Assembly (NCBI GenBank): GCA_965601455.1
Contig: OZ271831.1
Location: 1,426,001-1,490,000 of the forward strand
DNA from: JANQEU01 sp965601455
GTDB lineage: Bacteria > Bacteroidota > Bacteroidia > Cytophagales > Cyclobacteriaceae
Direction of reading: 5' to 3'
Length of the DNA: 64,000 nt
The notes below the pieces were generated by a model. The model ran no database searches and was not told where the DNA came from. It saw only the letters and a program-made list of their open reading frames with translations. A program made the translations under genes and the position numbers. Within the stretch, counting starts at the first letter, position 1; each line of letters opens with the position of its first letter. Positions 1 through 9,479 of the stretch are shown here, piece after piece.

Positions 1-1
1 T

Positions 2-1837
2 TATGCCATTAAAGAATTCATTTACGCTATCAGAGCAAAAGAGATTCCAGACTTTATCAAAGGGTCTGCCATATTGCTGCTTGCGGCATTTTTGGCAGTT
101 GGTGGTAACATCGTTAAGCTCTGGAAGATCTATGAGTATAGTGGTGTTTCCAATCGAGGAGGATCTGAACTGGTCACAGAAGCTACTGTTGGTTCCCCTA
201 GTCAATCTGGTTTGGATCTGGATTATGCCCTAAACTGGAGCAGCGGAGGGATGGAATTGTTTACAATAATGATACCTTATTTTCACGGAGGTGCTTCCGG
301 AGAATCTCTGGATTCGAAATCTTCGATGGGGGAGGCGATGCAAAGAAATGGAGTGCCAAATCAACAAATCGGTGCGATTCTAACCAATGTGCCTACTTAC
401 TGGGGTGACCAGCCTTTTACACAAGGCCCAATTTATTTTGGCATTATCGTCGTCTTTCTGTTTTTGATTTCATTGTTTATCCTGCCTAAATCTTTAGTTG
501 CATGGGGCATGACTCTAGTGATTCTCTCATTTCTTTTGGCAATGGGGAAAAATGCCCTGTGGTTCTCTGAGTTATTTTTCTATAATGTACCTCTGTATAA
601 TAAGTTTCGCTCAGTTACCATGATTGTAGCTATTCCGCAATTGATATTTCCATTTTTTGGTTTTGTTGCTTTAAACCAACTTTTGGAGAAGACTACGATC
701 AGTCCGATACATAAAAAAGTAGTATTGAGGGCACTTGGCATCTGTGGTAGTCTTTTGGTATTATTTTTCTTGTTCAAAAATGTCTTCTTTGATTTCCAGG
801 GTCTAAACGATGGGGCTTACAGATTTCCGGATTGGTTATTGGTTGCCTTAAGGGAGGACAGGATTGCGCTATTTAACGGAGATATTTTTAGGGGATTCCT
901 TTTTCTTTCGTTTGTCGTGGCTCTTGGTTGGTTCTGGAGCACCAATCGACTGACTACGAGCCGATTTGTGCTTGTATTTGGTGTGATTATACTGCTGGAT
1001 CTCGTTTTGGTGGATAGGCGATATCTTGGTGGGGATGACTTCCAGATGACCAGGAGTTCAAATTTACAGATGCTTCAACCTTCATCTGCGGATTTATCCA
1101 TACAGCAAGACCCTGAGTATTATCGTGTATTCAATACAACACGTGGTGTGACCAGTGATGGGATTACTTCCAATCATCATTTTTCAATCAGTGGTTATAG
1201 CGCCATCAAGATACAACGTTACCAGGAGGTCATAGATAGATATATCAGTCAAGGTAGTATTCCGGTTCTTTCCATGCTAAATGCCAAATACTTCATAGTA
1301 GCCGGGCAGAATAATGACGTACAGGCTCGAGTGAATTCAAATGCATTGGGTAGTGCGTGGCTAGTCGAATCTGTACAGATGGTGGAGAATGCAAACGAAG
1401 AAATCGATGCCCTCGGAAACGTAGATTTACGAACCAGAGTGATCGTAGATGAGAGATTCGGATCCTATCTAGATGGAGAAACGTCGTTTGGAAATCAAGG
1501 GAATGTTAGGCTTGAGGATTATCATCCTGAGAGAATGACTTATTCCGTGAATACAACTGAATCCGGATTCATTGTATTCAGTGAAATATTTTATCAAACA
1601 GGATGGCAAGCTTACTTAGATAATGAGCCTGTGGATCATATACGGGTGAACTACATTTTAAGGGGTTTGAAAACACCTGCGGGGGAACATGAGATTCGTT
1701 TCGAGTACGAACCAGGATCGGCCAGATATGGTAAGGTTGTATCAGGGGTGAGTCAGGTATTTGTTCTTGGGATTTTGATCTTCTTTTTATTTCAGAACTT
1801 CCGTCGTAACAACCAACCGGAGATAAGCGAGGATTAG
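2..1837 (+). CDS. YfhO-family membrane protein (5' truncated)
   Basis: The frame is open from base 2, so the start lies upstream of the window and at least 612 codons are present. Several hydrophobic segments alternate with loops in the first two thirds. The last ~230 residues form a soluble domain ending in the segment with FYQTGWQAYLD and GEHEIRFEYEPGS, which is typical of the YfhO family (large multi-pass membrane proteins related to C-glycosyl or lipid-linked sugar transferases). It heads the surface-glycan cluster, with the next gene 19 nt downstream, so a role in glycan decoration is likely, but the substrate is unknown. Family call fairly sure; function inferred. Confidence 0.8.
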   Translation, partial: YAIKEFIYAIRAKEIPDFIKGSAILLLAAFLAVGGNIVKLWKIYEYSGVSNRGGSELVTEATVGSPSQSGLDLDYALNWSSGGMELFTIMIPYFHGGASGESLDSKSSMGEAMQRNGVPNQQIGAILTNVPTYWGDQPFTQGPIYFGIIVVFLFLISLFILPKSLVAWGMTLVILSFLLAMGKNALWFSELFFYNVPLYNKFRSVTMIVAIPQLIFPFFGFVALNQLLEKTTISPIHKKVVLRALGICGSLLVLFFLFKNVFFDFQGLNDGAYRFPDWLLVALREDRIALFNGDIFRGFLFLSFVVALGWFWSTNRLTTSRFVLVFGVIILLDLVLVDRRYLGGDDFQMTRSSNLQMLQPSSADLSIQQDPEYYRVFNTTRGVTSDGITSNHHFSISGYSAIKIQRYQEVIDRYISQGSIPVLSMLNAKYFIVAGQNNDVQARVNSNALGSAWLVESVQMVENANEEIDALGNVDLRTRVIVDERFGSYLDGETSFGNQGNVRLEDYHPERMTYSVNTTESGFIVFSEIFYQTGWQAYLDNEPVDHIRVNYILRGLKTPAGEHEIRFEYEPGSARYGKVVSGVSQVFVLGILIFFLFQNFRRNNQPEISED

Positions 1838-1856
1838 TAAGCCATTATGCAAGGAG

Positions 1857-2753
1857 ATGAGTAATGAATTGGCGCCGATAGTCCTTTTCACCTATAATAG
1901 ACCGGAACATCTAAAAAATACGGTGTCCGGCTTAAAGAAGTGCGTTGGAGCCAATCGCAGTGAACTATACGTGTTTTCAGACGGTCCAAGGGAAGGGTTA
2001 ACTGACGATAAGGACAAGGTTGGGCAGGTTAGAGAATACTTAAAGGCCTTAAGTGGATTTAAGTCTTGTTTATTGACGGTGAGAGATACCAATTTCGGAC
2101 TAGCAAGGTCGGTGATTTCAGGTGTTAGCGAGGTCTTAAAAATTCATGAGTGTGTCATTGTTGTTGAGGACGATCTTTCGTTCCATCCCAATTACCTTGA
2201 GTTTATGAATAGTTGCCTCAGAAAACATGTATCTAATGTCGAAATAGGTTCAGTTTCCGGATACGTATGGCCGTTTCCCAGGAATAAAAGCACCCCAGGT
2301 CAGTACTTATTACCAAGAGCCTCCTCATGGGGTTGGGGAACTTGGGCAGACCGCTGGCATGAAGTCAATTGGAAACCAAAGCTTGAGGATTTTTTTGGCA
2401 ATCCTGAGAAGATTAGGGATTTCAACAGAGGTGGTGAGGATTTAACAGCTATGTTAAAGAAAAGGGTACTTAAGAAAAACGATTCTTGGGCTGTTTTGTG
2501 GTGTTATTACCACTTTTTGTATCATAAGTCTTGTTTATACCCTTCAGATTCGTTCATAAAAAATCACGGAACGGATGGTTCCGGAACTCATTCTCCGGCA
2601 ACCGATTTTTACACATCCGATTTCTATGATGGTGAAACAATGACTTTAATCGATAATCCACAGGAGGACCCGGAAAGAGTCTATCAACTACAGAAGTTTT
2701 TTAAGCTTTCTCCTTTTCGAAGAGTGGTCAATCGCTTTAAATTGGGCATATAA
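1857..2753 (+). CDS. Glycosyltransferase (GT-A fold, GNT-I/GT2-like)
   Basis: 298 aa. The N-terminus (VLFTYNRPEHL) is a typical GT-A nucleotide-sugar binding start. It is followed by FSDGPR and an acidic metal-binding motif VVEDDLSFHPNYLEFMN at about residues 100-116. SSWGWGTWADRW further on is common in Bacteroidota glycan-cluster transferases of this type. No membrane segments, so it is probably cytosolic or membrane-associated. Its stop codon abuts the GTG start of the next gene, so the two are in one transcript and probably translationally coupled. Donor and acceptor sugars cannot be told from sequence. Confidence 0.8.
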   Translation: MSNELAPIVLFTYNRPEHLKNTVSGLKKCVGANRSELYVFSDGPREGLTDDKDKVGQVREYLKALSGFKSCLLTVRDTNFGLARSVISGVSEVLKIHECVIVVEDDLSFHPNYLEFMNSCLRKHVSNVEIGSVSGYVWPFPRNKSTPGQYLLPRASSWGWGTWADRWHEVNWKPKLEDFFGNPEKIRDFNRGGEDLTAMLKKRVLKKNDSWAVLWCYYHFLYHKSCLYPSDSFIKNHGTDGSGTHSPATDFYTSDFYDGETMTLIDNPQEDPERVYQLQKFFKLSPFRRVVNRFKLGI

Positions 2754-3533
2754 GTGTTTCTTTTTAAGATCATATTCAAGGATTTCTATCGATTCATTTC
2801 CACCGGATATGGAAGGATATTCCTGTATCTGTGCTTTCAATATTCCCATAACCGAAGTAGCTATCGTCTTTTAGGAAGGAAGTGGTTGGTTGCAGGATCT
2901 TTTGCCTTTCTATGGCAATTTCATGAGATATTCTTCATGAAATCATACCGCTTTCTAACCTCAGCTGACAGGCCGGTCATTATCGATTGCGGGAGCAACG
3001 TGGGTCTGTCATTAGAATTCTTTCGTCGCATGTATCCTAAGGCGGATATTTACGGATTTGAAGCGGATCCAGAGGTTTATCAAAAGCTTAGATTGAACTT
3101 AGGTGAAGATTTCAGTTCAGAAAGAATTCATAATCAAGCGGTTTGGATACATTCTGATGGTGTCAATTTCAACAGTTCTGGCGATGACACGGGTAAGATT
3201 AATGATGGGGGTTCTCAGTTAGTGCCTACAATTAGATTGAAGGATTTTATTGATCAATTTGATTCTGTAGATATGCTAAAAATTGATGTTGAAGGTGCTG
3301 AATATAAGATATTGGATGACTGCAAAGATGTACTAAAGAAAGTGAGAAATATCTTTGTGGAAGTTCATCAAGGTCAGCACCTGACCGGTTCCTTGGCTCA
3401 GGTCGTCAGTATTTTAGAGAATTCGGGATTTAAGTTGGTTGCGCGAAGTGAAAATGATTTAAGAGAGCCGCTGATGGCAATGAATGAGCCAAAATTGGAA
3501 ACTCAGGTAAATCTTTATGGCTATCGAGGGTAA
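2754..3533 (+). CDS. FkbM-family SAM methyltransferase
   Basis: 259 aa with a GTG start immediately after the stop of the preceding gene. The SAM-binding motif VIIDCGSNVGLSLEFFRRMYP lies near residues 75-95, followed by IYGFEADPE. VDMLKIDVEGAEY, the FkbM signature, is near residue 175, and FVEVH follows. FkbM enzymes O-methylate sugars or polyketides. In this setting a glycan hydroxyl is the likely target. The N-terminal ~60 residues are basic and aromatic-rich and may contact the membrane. Confidence 0.85.
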   Translation: MFLFKIIFKDFYRFISTGYGRIFLYLCFQYSHNRSSYRLLGRKWLVAGSFAFLWQFHEIFFMKSYRFLTSADRPVIIDCGSNVGLSLEFFRRMYPKADIYGFEADPEVYQKLRLNLGEDFSSERIHNQAVWIHSDGVNFNSSGDDTGKINDGGSQLVPTIRLKDFIDQFDSVDMLKIDVEGAEYKILDDCKDVLKKVRNIFVEVHQGQHLTGSLAQVVSILENSGFKLVARSENDLREPLMAMNEPKLETQVNLYGYRG

Positions 3534-3540
3534 GCAGATC

Positions 3541-4773
3541 ATGCAAAATCAGTACCCGTCCATAGTCTTTATTTCAACCTTTGAATCAAAAGGTGGAGCA
3601 GCCAGGGCTATGGAAAGACTGGCTATGGCCCTCAGGGAAGAGGGATTAAAAGTTGAAATAATATCTGCATTTGGGAAAACAAAAAGCCTGAGTGTTGGTC
3701 ATAAACTACAATTCTATTTCAATTTCATATTAGAACGATTAAGAGTTTTTCATTCTGTGAAAGACAGAGAATACTTGTATCAATATTCCAACGGTCGACC
3801 CGGGTTACCCCTTCATCTACATCCCAAGGTTCGAAGTGCTGATATAGTACACTTGCATTGGATCAATTTTGGCCTATTATCCATTAAAGGAATTTCAAAA
3901 CTTGCCTCTGAAAAACCTTTGGTGTGGACACTTCATGATATGTGGGCTTTTACAGGGGGGTGTCACTATGCTTTCGATTGTGAAGGGTACCAACAAAACT
4001 GTGAAACGTGCTTTTATTTAAATAATGAGAGGAGTAGAAGTTCAGAGAAAACGCTACAATCGAAAAAGAACGAATGGGAGGATAAGAATATGTTAATAAC
4101 AGCTCCCAGCAAATGGCTATATGATTTGGCTCGTGAAAGCCCTGTGCTTAAAGGGAAACAAGTTCAAAAGGTTGGTTACACGGTTGATACTAATCGCTTC
4201 ACAGTCATTGAGACCAGTGATTTAAGATCAAAATGGGGAATATCAAGTAATTCAACTGTGATACTAGCGGGAGCTATGGACCTTAATGACAAACGAAAGG
4301 GTTTCACACTGCTACTTGAAAGCCTGGAAATGATGAGGGACGTAACGGATAACCTGGAACTATTGGTATTTGGTAAGACAACAGAGTTGAAACTTGATGG
4401 GGTGAAGATTACGGATCTGGGTTTTATTAATGATGAACAGGATCTAGTGGAGATATACAATATTGCGAGTGTATTTACCTTACCTTCAATACAGGATAAT
4501 CTTCCGAATATGGTGCTTGAGTCCATGGCTTGTGGGACACCTGTTGTGGCATTTGAAAGTGGTGGGGTAGTAGATATGATTGAGCATTTGGAAACAGGTT
4601 ACATTGCGCAAAAGGGAGATGCTTCAGATTTTGCGAAGGGAATATCTTTAGCCTTAAACCTGGTTAAAAGTGAGCAAGATAAAGTTAGAATTTCAACTAG
4701 TATTAAGGCGAAATATGATAAGGATCTTGTTGTTGGCCAAATGGTTAAGCTATACCGCGAACTTCTTGCTTGA
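3541..4773 (+). CDS. Glycosyltransferase family 4 (GT-B)
   Basis: About 410 aa from ATG 3541. An in-frame ATG at 3517 would overlap the FkbM gene by 17 nt and add eight residues with no family similarity, so 3541 is preferred. The glycine-rich acceptor loop ESKGGAARAMERLA is near the N-terminus. The C-terminal Rossmann domain holds the donor-binding signature PSIQDNLPNMVLESMACGTPVVAFESGGV, with the GT4 E-x7-E pattern. A cysteine-rich stretch near residues 140-155 (GGCHYAFDCEGYQQNCETC) is common in a GT4 subgroup of glycan clusters. Likely adds a sugar to the lipid-linked repeat unit. Confidence 0.88.
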   Translation: MQNQYPSIVFISTFESKGGAARAMERLAMALREEGLKVEIISAFGKTKSLSVGHKLQFYFNFILERLRVFHSVKDREYLYQYSNGRPGLPLHLHPKVRSADIVHLHWINFGLLSIKGISKLASEKPLVWTLHDMWAFTGGCHYAFDCEGYQQNCETCFYLNNERSRSSEKTLQSKKNEWEDKNMLITAPSKWLYDLARESPVLKGKQVQKVGYTVDTNRFTVIETSDLRSKWGISSNSTVILAGAMDLNDKRKGFTLLLESLEMMRDVTDNLELLVFGKTTELKLDGVKITDLGFINDEQDLVEIYNIASVFTLPSIQDNLPNMVLESMACGTPVVAFESGGVVDMIEHLETGYIAQKGDASDFAKGISLALNLVKSEQDKVRISTSIKAKYDKDLVVGQMVKLYRELLA

Positions 4774-4852
4774 TTCAATAGATATCTTGACTAAAATATT
4801 CTCCAAATCATCTAATCTTGTGGAGTCTAGATAGATAACCTCTTTTTGTGTA

Positions 4853-7114
4853 ATGTACATCGATAGAAACCTACAGCGGTATGTGGTACTTGAATCCATG
4901 ACCATTCATGAGTCTCTGAAACTCTTGAATGAACGAAAGGGCAGAATAATGGTGGTGGTGAATGAAAGAGATATTGTAAAGGGTGTGGCTACCAATGGTG
5001 ATGTTTTGAGGTGGATATCAGAGGTAGAAAATCCGGATTTGTTACTGCCAGTCATTGACTTAATCAATACTAAGTTCAGGTTTGTGAAAGAGTCGGATTC
5101 CAGAGATAAATATCAGAGTTTACTGGATGAAGTTTTGTTCCTGCCAATTGTAAATTCAAACAACCAGCTTGTTGGTGTTGCCAGGCGCGACTTTCCTGAT
5201 GATGGCTTCGAGATTGGAAATAGAGGAATAGGCAAGAATCACCCATGCTTTATTATCGCCGAAATTGGAAACAATCATAATGGTAGCATGGAAAATGCCT
5301 ACAGACTTGTGGATCAGGCCATTGGAGCGGGTGTGGATTGTGTGAAATTCCAAATGAGGGACATGGGGACTTTATATCTTAGTTCCGGTGAGGAAAGTGA
5401 AAATTCTGAAAATCTTGGTACCGAATACACTTTGGATCTATTATCCAAATTTCAGCTGACCAATGATCAGCTTTTTGAGCTTTTCGATTACTGTGCTGGC
5501 AATGATGTTATTCCCTTATGCACACCATGGGATGAGGCAAGTGCTAACACCTTAGAACAATATGGAATGCTGGCATATAAAGTCGCCTCGGCTGACTTGA
5601 CCAATCACGATCTTTTGAAATACCTGGCTGAGACTAAAAAACCGCTTGTATGTTCGACAGGTATGAGCACGGAAAATGAAATTGTGGAAAGCCATAATTT
5701 ACTGAAAGACCATGGCGTTCCTCACGCTGTTCTTCATTGTAACTCAACCTATCCTACAGCTCTTTCCGATGTGAACTTGAATTACATAGACAGATTGAAG
5801 CAATTTGTAGATTGCCCCGTTGGTTATTCTGGTCATGAAAGAGGGATTCATGCCTCAATAGCTGCTGTCGCGAAGGGTGCCAAGATAATTGAAAGGCATA
5901 TTACTCTGGACAAGGGTATGGAAGGTAATGACCATAAAGCAAGCCTTCTCGCTGGGGAGTTTGCCCAAATGGTTCAGGGAATACGTGAGGTCGAAGAATC
6001 GCTAGGTACCTCATCACCGCGTCAACTGAGCCAGGGCGAAATGATCAACAGGGTCAATTTGGCTAAAAGCCTGGTTATAAATCAAGACCTAAAAAAAGGT
6101 CAGATTATCATGGGTGACATGATAGAAACTAAAAGTCCCGGTAAAGGATTGCAGCCAAATTTCAAGTCTATCCTAATTGGTAGCGAGGCCAAAAGAGATT
6201 TTAAGAAATTCGATTTTTTCTATCCAAGCGACGTTGAGCAGGAAGCGGTTGAAAAGCGGAATTACAATTTTGATATCCCTTGGGGTATTCCGGTCAGGTA
6301 CCATGATCTAGTTGAAATTGTTAAAGGGACTAATTTAGATCTGGTTGAATTTCATTTTAGTTATAAAGATCTAAACCAGAGGCCTTCCGATCACTTGCGC
6401 GAAAAACTGGATATTGGATTTGTAGTTCACAGTCCGGAACTTTTTGCTGGAGACCATATTCTGGATTTGACATCACCTGATGATGATTACCGTAGACAGT
6501 CTGTTGAAGAACTTAGAAGGGTGATTACGATCACACGGGAACTCAATCAGTACTTTTCCAATGAAAATTCACCTTTAATTGTAGTTAATGTAGGAGGATT
6601 TTCTACCAAGGGATTTTTAAGTCCAGAAGTGAAACAGGAAAGACTGGAAATCTTATCTAAAAGCCTTTCGGAAATAAATCAGGATGGCGTAGAGTTAATT
6701 CCACAGACCATGCCCCCATTTCCATGGCATTTCGGAGGACAACAGTTTCACAACTTATTTGTTGATCCTTTGGAAATAAAACAATTCTGTGAGAGTGAGG
6801 GGTACCGGGTTTGTCTTGATGTATCACATTCCAAACTAGCATGTTCTCAAAACAATTGGTCTTTCTACAAGTTTTTAGAGGATATATTGCCACTGACCGC
6901 CCATATGCATTTTGCGGACTCTCTGTCTACCAGTGGTGAAGGATTGCAGATAGGGGAAGGGGAAATTGATTTTAACGCAGTATTTAAGGCAATAAAGGAC
7001 AATGGATATCATGGGTCCTTCATCCCGGAAGTATGGCAAGGACATGAGAATCGGGGAGAAGGTTTTTGGATTGCATTACAAAGACTTGAAAAAATCTATA
7101 ACGAAGTAAAATGA
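4853..7114 (+). CDS. CBS-NeuB-SAF-TIM barrel fusion, nonulosonic acid synthase family
   Basis: 753 aa in one frame. Residues ~1-125 look like a CBS-domain pair (VLESMTIHESLKLLNE...GVATNGDVLRW). Residues ~130-395 are NeuB-like: FIIAEIGNNHNGS, VDCVKFQ, PLCTPWDE, VCSTGMST, LHCNSTYP, GYSGHE, IERHITLDK. An SAF/antifreeze-like domain follows (~405-465). Residues ~475-753 are a xylose-isomerase-like sugar phosphate isomerase/epimerase barrel (CLDVSHSKLA, HMHFADS, IPEVWQGH). NeuB enzymes condense PEP with a hexosamine or related aldose to make a 9-carbon ulosonic acid. The cytidylyltransferase two genes on supports that pathway. The barrel may supply or edit the sugar substrate, and the CBS pair may sense nucleotides (inference). 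Confidence 0.85.
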   Translation: MYIDRNLQRYVVLESMTIHESLKLLNERKGRIMVVVNERDIVKGVATNGDVLRWISEVENPDLLLPVIDLINTKFRFVKESDSRDKYQSLLDEVLFLPIVNSNNQLVGVARRDFPDDGFEIGNRGIGKNHPCFIIAEIGNNHNGSMENAYRLVDQAIGAGVDCVKFQMRDMGTLYLSSGEESENSENLGTEYTLDLLSKFQLTNDQLFELFDYCAGNDVIPLCTPWDEASANTLEQYGMLAYKVASADLTNHDLLKYLAETKKPLVCSTGMSTENEIVESHNLLKDHGVPHAVLHCNSTYPTALSDVNLNYIDRLKQFVDCPVGYSGHERGIHASIAAVAKGAKIIERHITLDKGMEGNDHKASLLAGEFAQMVQGIREVEESLGTSSPRQLSQGEMINRVNLAKSLVINQDLKKGQIIMGDMIETKSPGKGLQPNFKSILIGSEAKRDFKKFDFFYPSDVEQEAVEKRNYNFDIPWGIPVRYHDLVEIVKGTNLDLVEFHFSYKDLNQRPSDHLREKLDIGFVVHSPELFAGDHILDLTSPDDDYRRQSVEELRRVITITRELNQYFSNENSPLIVVNVGGFSTKGFLSPEVKQERLEILSKSLSEINQDGVELIPQTMPPFPWHFGGQQFHNLFVDPLEIKQFCESEGYRVCLDVSHSKLACSQNNWSFYKFLEDILPLTAHMHFADSLSTSGEGLQIGEGEIDFNAVFKAIKDNGYHGSFIPEVWQGHENRGEGFWIALQRLEKIYNEVK

Positions 7115-7770
7115 TCAATTTACCAGAGTTTGATAAAGCATTTGATTACGAGAATAATTTCTATTTAAGCTGCGGTACCCAGCGCATATCCAAAATTCTT
7201 GCACACTACGAACTGTTCAAAAAAACCGTAGACCTCGCTGGAGAGATAGTTGAATTTGGTGTATTCAAAGGAGTTTCTCTTCTTAGGTGGGCACACTTTC
7301 GACAGATGCATGGCGGTGCAAGCTCAAAACGCATAATTGGCTTTGACGTGTTCGATAAATTTCCTTCCACTGATTATGCTCAGGATCATGCCAAACTTGG
7401 AAAATTTATTGAAAGCGCGGGTGACCAAAGTATATCACGAGATCAATTGACGAATTTACTATCTCATCATGGACTTGATGCAGGTGTTGATCTGATAGAG
7501 GGGGATATTTTGGAGACTGTTCCTGGTTTTCTCGAATCAAGACCTGAATTAAAAATTTCATTGTTGAATCTTGATACCGATATCTATGAACCTGCGGTGG
7601 TCATTCTGGAAAGTATGTGGGAGAGGGTAGTGCCAGGTGGGATAGTGTTACTTGACGATTATGCCGTTTTTCCCGGCGAAACAAAAGCGGTTGATGATTT
7701 CTTTGCTGGCAAGTCAGTTCAAATTAGAAAACTGCCATTTGCCAAAACACCGTCCTATATAATAAAGTAA
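7111..7770 (+). CDS. TylF/MycF-like class I methyltransferase
   Basis: 219 aa; its ATG overlaps the previous TGA by four bases (ATGA), indicating coupling. Motifs: EIVEFGVFKGVSLLRWA (SAM-binding region, ~residues 44-60), IGFDVFDKFP, LLNLDTDIYEPAVVILE and PGGIVLLDDY with acidic metal ligands. These are typical of the metal-dependent TylF/MycF sugar O-methyltransferases. Given the flanking NeuB and NeuA-type genes it may methylate the ulosonic acid or another sugar of the repeat unit (inference). Confidence 0.8.
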   Translation: MINLPEFDKAFDYENNFYLSCGTQRISKILAHYELFKKTVDLAGEIVEFGVFKGVSLLRWAHFRQMHGGASSKRIIGFDVFDKFPSTDYAQDHAKLGKFIESAGDQSISRDQLTNLLSHHGLDAGVDLIEGDILETVPGFLESRPELKISLLNLDTDIYEPAVVILESMWERVVPGGIVLLDDYAVFPGETKAVDDFFAGKSVQIRKLPFAKTPSYIIK

Positions 7771-7780
7771 ACGAGCTACA

Positions 7781-8491
7781 ATGAATATAGCTATCGTACC
7801 CGCTCGAGGCGGTTCAAAGAGACTTAAGAGAAAAAATCTTCGATTACTGAACGGTAAACCCTTAGTTCAGTATACCCTTGAGGCAGTTTCCAAATCAGGG
7901 CAGTTTGAAAAGATCATTCTATCGTCGGATGACGAGGATATCCTTGCCGTAGCCAGGGAAGTTAACAACATAACTCCTGAGAGGAGGGACGACAGATTTT
8001 CCGGAGATACGGTTAAGGTCATTGATCTTGTACAATCGATCGCTCATAGAGAGGATGTGAGGAACACATATTCTCGAATTGGCCTTTTCCTTCCTACTTG
8101 TCCGTTTAGGACGGCCGAGGATATAAGAGGGGGGATAAAGCTCCTGGAAGAAGATGACTTTTCTGTTGTAAGTATCAAAGAGATGGAGGAACCGGTGCAA
8201 TTGACAATGACTTTGGGTGACGACGAAGTAATTGATCCCGAAGCTATTCTAAATCCATCGCCATTAGTAACTGGCAATACAAGATCTCAGGATTTTCAGA
8301 AGATATTCAGGGTAAATGGAGGCTTTTATATTGCATGGCTGAAAAAATTCCATGAGAAAGAAAACTTTTTTCAGGGTAGAGTAAAGGGCTATGTAATGAA
8401 GAGTGAGTATTCTGTTGATATTGATTACGAGATCAACTTTCAGTGGGCGGAGTATCTACTTAGAAGTGGTTTGGTGAATCTTAATCTATAA
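7781..8491 (+). CDS. Acylneuraminate cytidylyltransferase family (CMP-nonulosonate synthetase)
   Basis: 236 aa, normal length. The N-terminal nucleotide-binding signature IVPARGGSKRLKRKN is that of NeuA/PseF/LegF/KdsB-type enzymes. LLNGKPLVQYTLEA and SSDDEDIL follow, and VDIDYEINFQWAEYLL closes the domain, as in CMP-sialate synthetases. It would activate the product of the NeuB-like enzyme with CTP to give the CMP-sugar for a transferase. The exact sugar (sialic, legionaminic or pseudaminic type) is not determined by sequence here. Confidence 0.88.
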   Translation: MNIAIVPARGGSKRLKRKNLRLLNGKPLVQYTLEAVSKSGQFEKIILSSDDEDILAVAREVNNITPERRDDRFSGDTVKVIDLVQSIAHREDVRNTYSRIGLFLPTCPFRTAEDIRGGIKLLEEDDFSVVSIKEMEEPVQLTMTLGDDEVIDPEAILNPSPLVTGNTRSQDFQKIFRVNGGFYIAWLKKFHEKENFFQGRVKGYVMKSEYSVDIDYEINFQWAEYLLRSGLVNLNL

Positions 8492-8493
8492 AA

Positions 8494-9450
8494 ATGATGA
8501 GCAATTTTGAAAATACAAAGAGTAAAATAAAGGGGCCTGTTTTTTCAGTTATGACACCCTTTCTTCCAAACGAGGAAATAGACTTCCTCGCATTGGAGAA
8601 ATATTTGGAGCTTATCTACCACAGCGGAGGGAGGATATTCTATGTAATGGGATATAACAGCAGGTTTAGTGAACTATCATGGGACGAAATTAGACTACTC
8701 AATAGTTTTGTAACTCAAAAAGTTAAGTCACTCTCAGCTGACAACGTAATGATTGTGGCCGATCCTCTTCATTGCTCCACCAGAGTATCTATTGAATTTG
8801 CATCACATGCGCAAGAAATAGGAGCCGACGTTATATCAATTATTTGTCGAGAGAAATTCTACTCTGAGAAGCAAATTTTCACGCACTATGAGATGGTGGC
8901 AGATGCCGTCGATATTGGAATTCTTGTACATGAAATGCCTTTTTTAAGTGGTTATGGTGGACCATCAGTGAATTGGCCCATTTCGCTTCTTGATGAAATA
9001 TCCGATATTAAAAATGTTATCGCAGTTAAGGAAGATGCAAAGGATGACGAACTCTCACGAGAAATTATAAACAAAGTAAAGGACCGTGTTTCAATAGTTA
9101 TTTCCGGTGGTGGCAAGAGGCAGTGGTTAAGGTTTGCTGATGACGGATGTCAGTCATGGTTGAATGGGATTGGTGTTTTTGATCCGAGATTGGCCGTAAA
9201 GTTTTGGGAATTCTATCAGGAGGGGGAGACAGAAAAATATCAAAGAATAATTGACGAAATCGAAGTGCCTTTTTTTGAGCAAGGTGTTTCAAAGTTTGGT
9301 TGGCATCTCACAATAAAGTCTGCATTGCAATCATTAGGAATTATGAATCGTGTAGAACGAATGCCGTTAATGGCTCTTTCTGACGAGGACCACAGGACTA
9401 TCGATCAACTGGTTCAAAATTTGCCCATTGAGTCTGTCTTGTCAGATTAG
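8494..9450 (+). CDS. DapA/NanA-superfamily aldolase-like protein with altered active site
   Basis: 318 aa, family-size TIM barrel (PVFSVMTPFLPNEEIDF at the N-terminus). The Schiff-base lysine is present as K179 in VIAVKEDAKDD. The usual GTTGE loop is replaced by GYNSR (53-57), and the catalytic YNVP tyrosine by HEMP (146-149). So it is not dihydrodipicolinate synthase, and an N-acetylneuraminate lyase role is doubtful. Two bases after the cytidylyltransferase stop, it sits inside the nonulosonate block and may act on a keto-acid sugar. Function not assignable. Confidence 0.75.
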   Translation: MMSNFENTKSKIKGPVFSVMTPFLPNEEIDFLALEKYLELIYHSGGRIFYVMGYNSRFSELSWDEIRLLNSFVTQKVKSLSADNVMIVADPLHCSTRVSIEFASHAQEIGADVISIICREKFYSEKQIFTHYEMVADAVDIGILVHEMPFLSGYGGPSVNWPISLLDEISDIKNVIAVKEDAKDDELSREIINKVKDRVSIVISGGGKRQWLRFADDGCQSWLNGIGVFDPRLAVKFWEFYQEGETEKYQRIIDEIEVPFFEQGVSKFGWHLTIKSALQSLGIMNRVERMPLMALSDEDHRTIDQLVQNLPIESVLSD

Positions 9451-9479
9451 ATTTCATCCTGCAGGGTGTTTGTTCAATA

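Noticed and set aside
74..235. A 76-aa frame at the left end (3-233)
   Set aside because: It overlaps the open YfhO frame, which is continuous from base 2 and has membrane pattern and family motifs.
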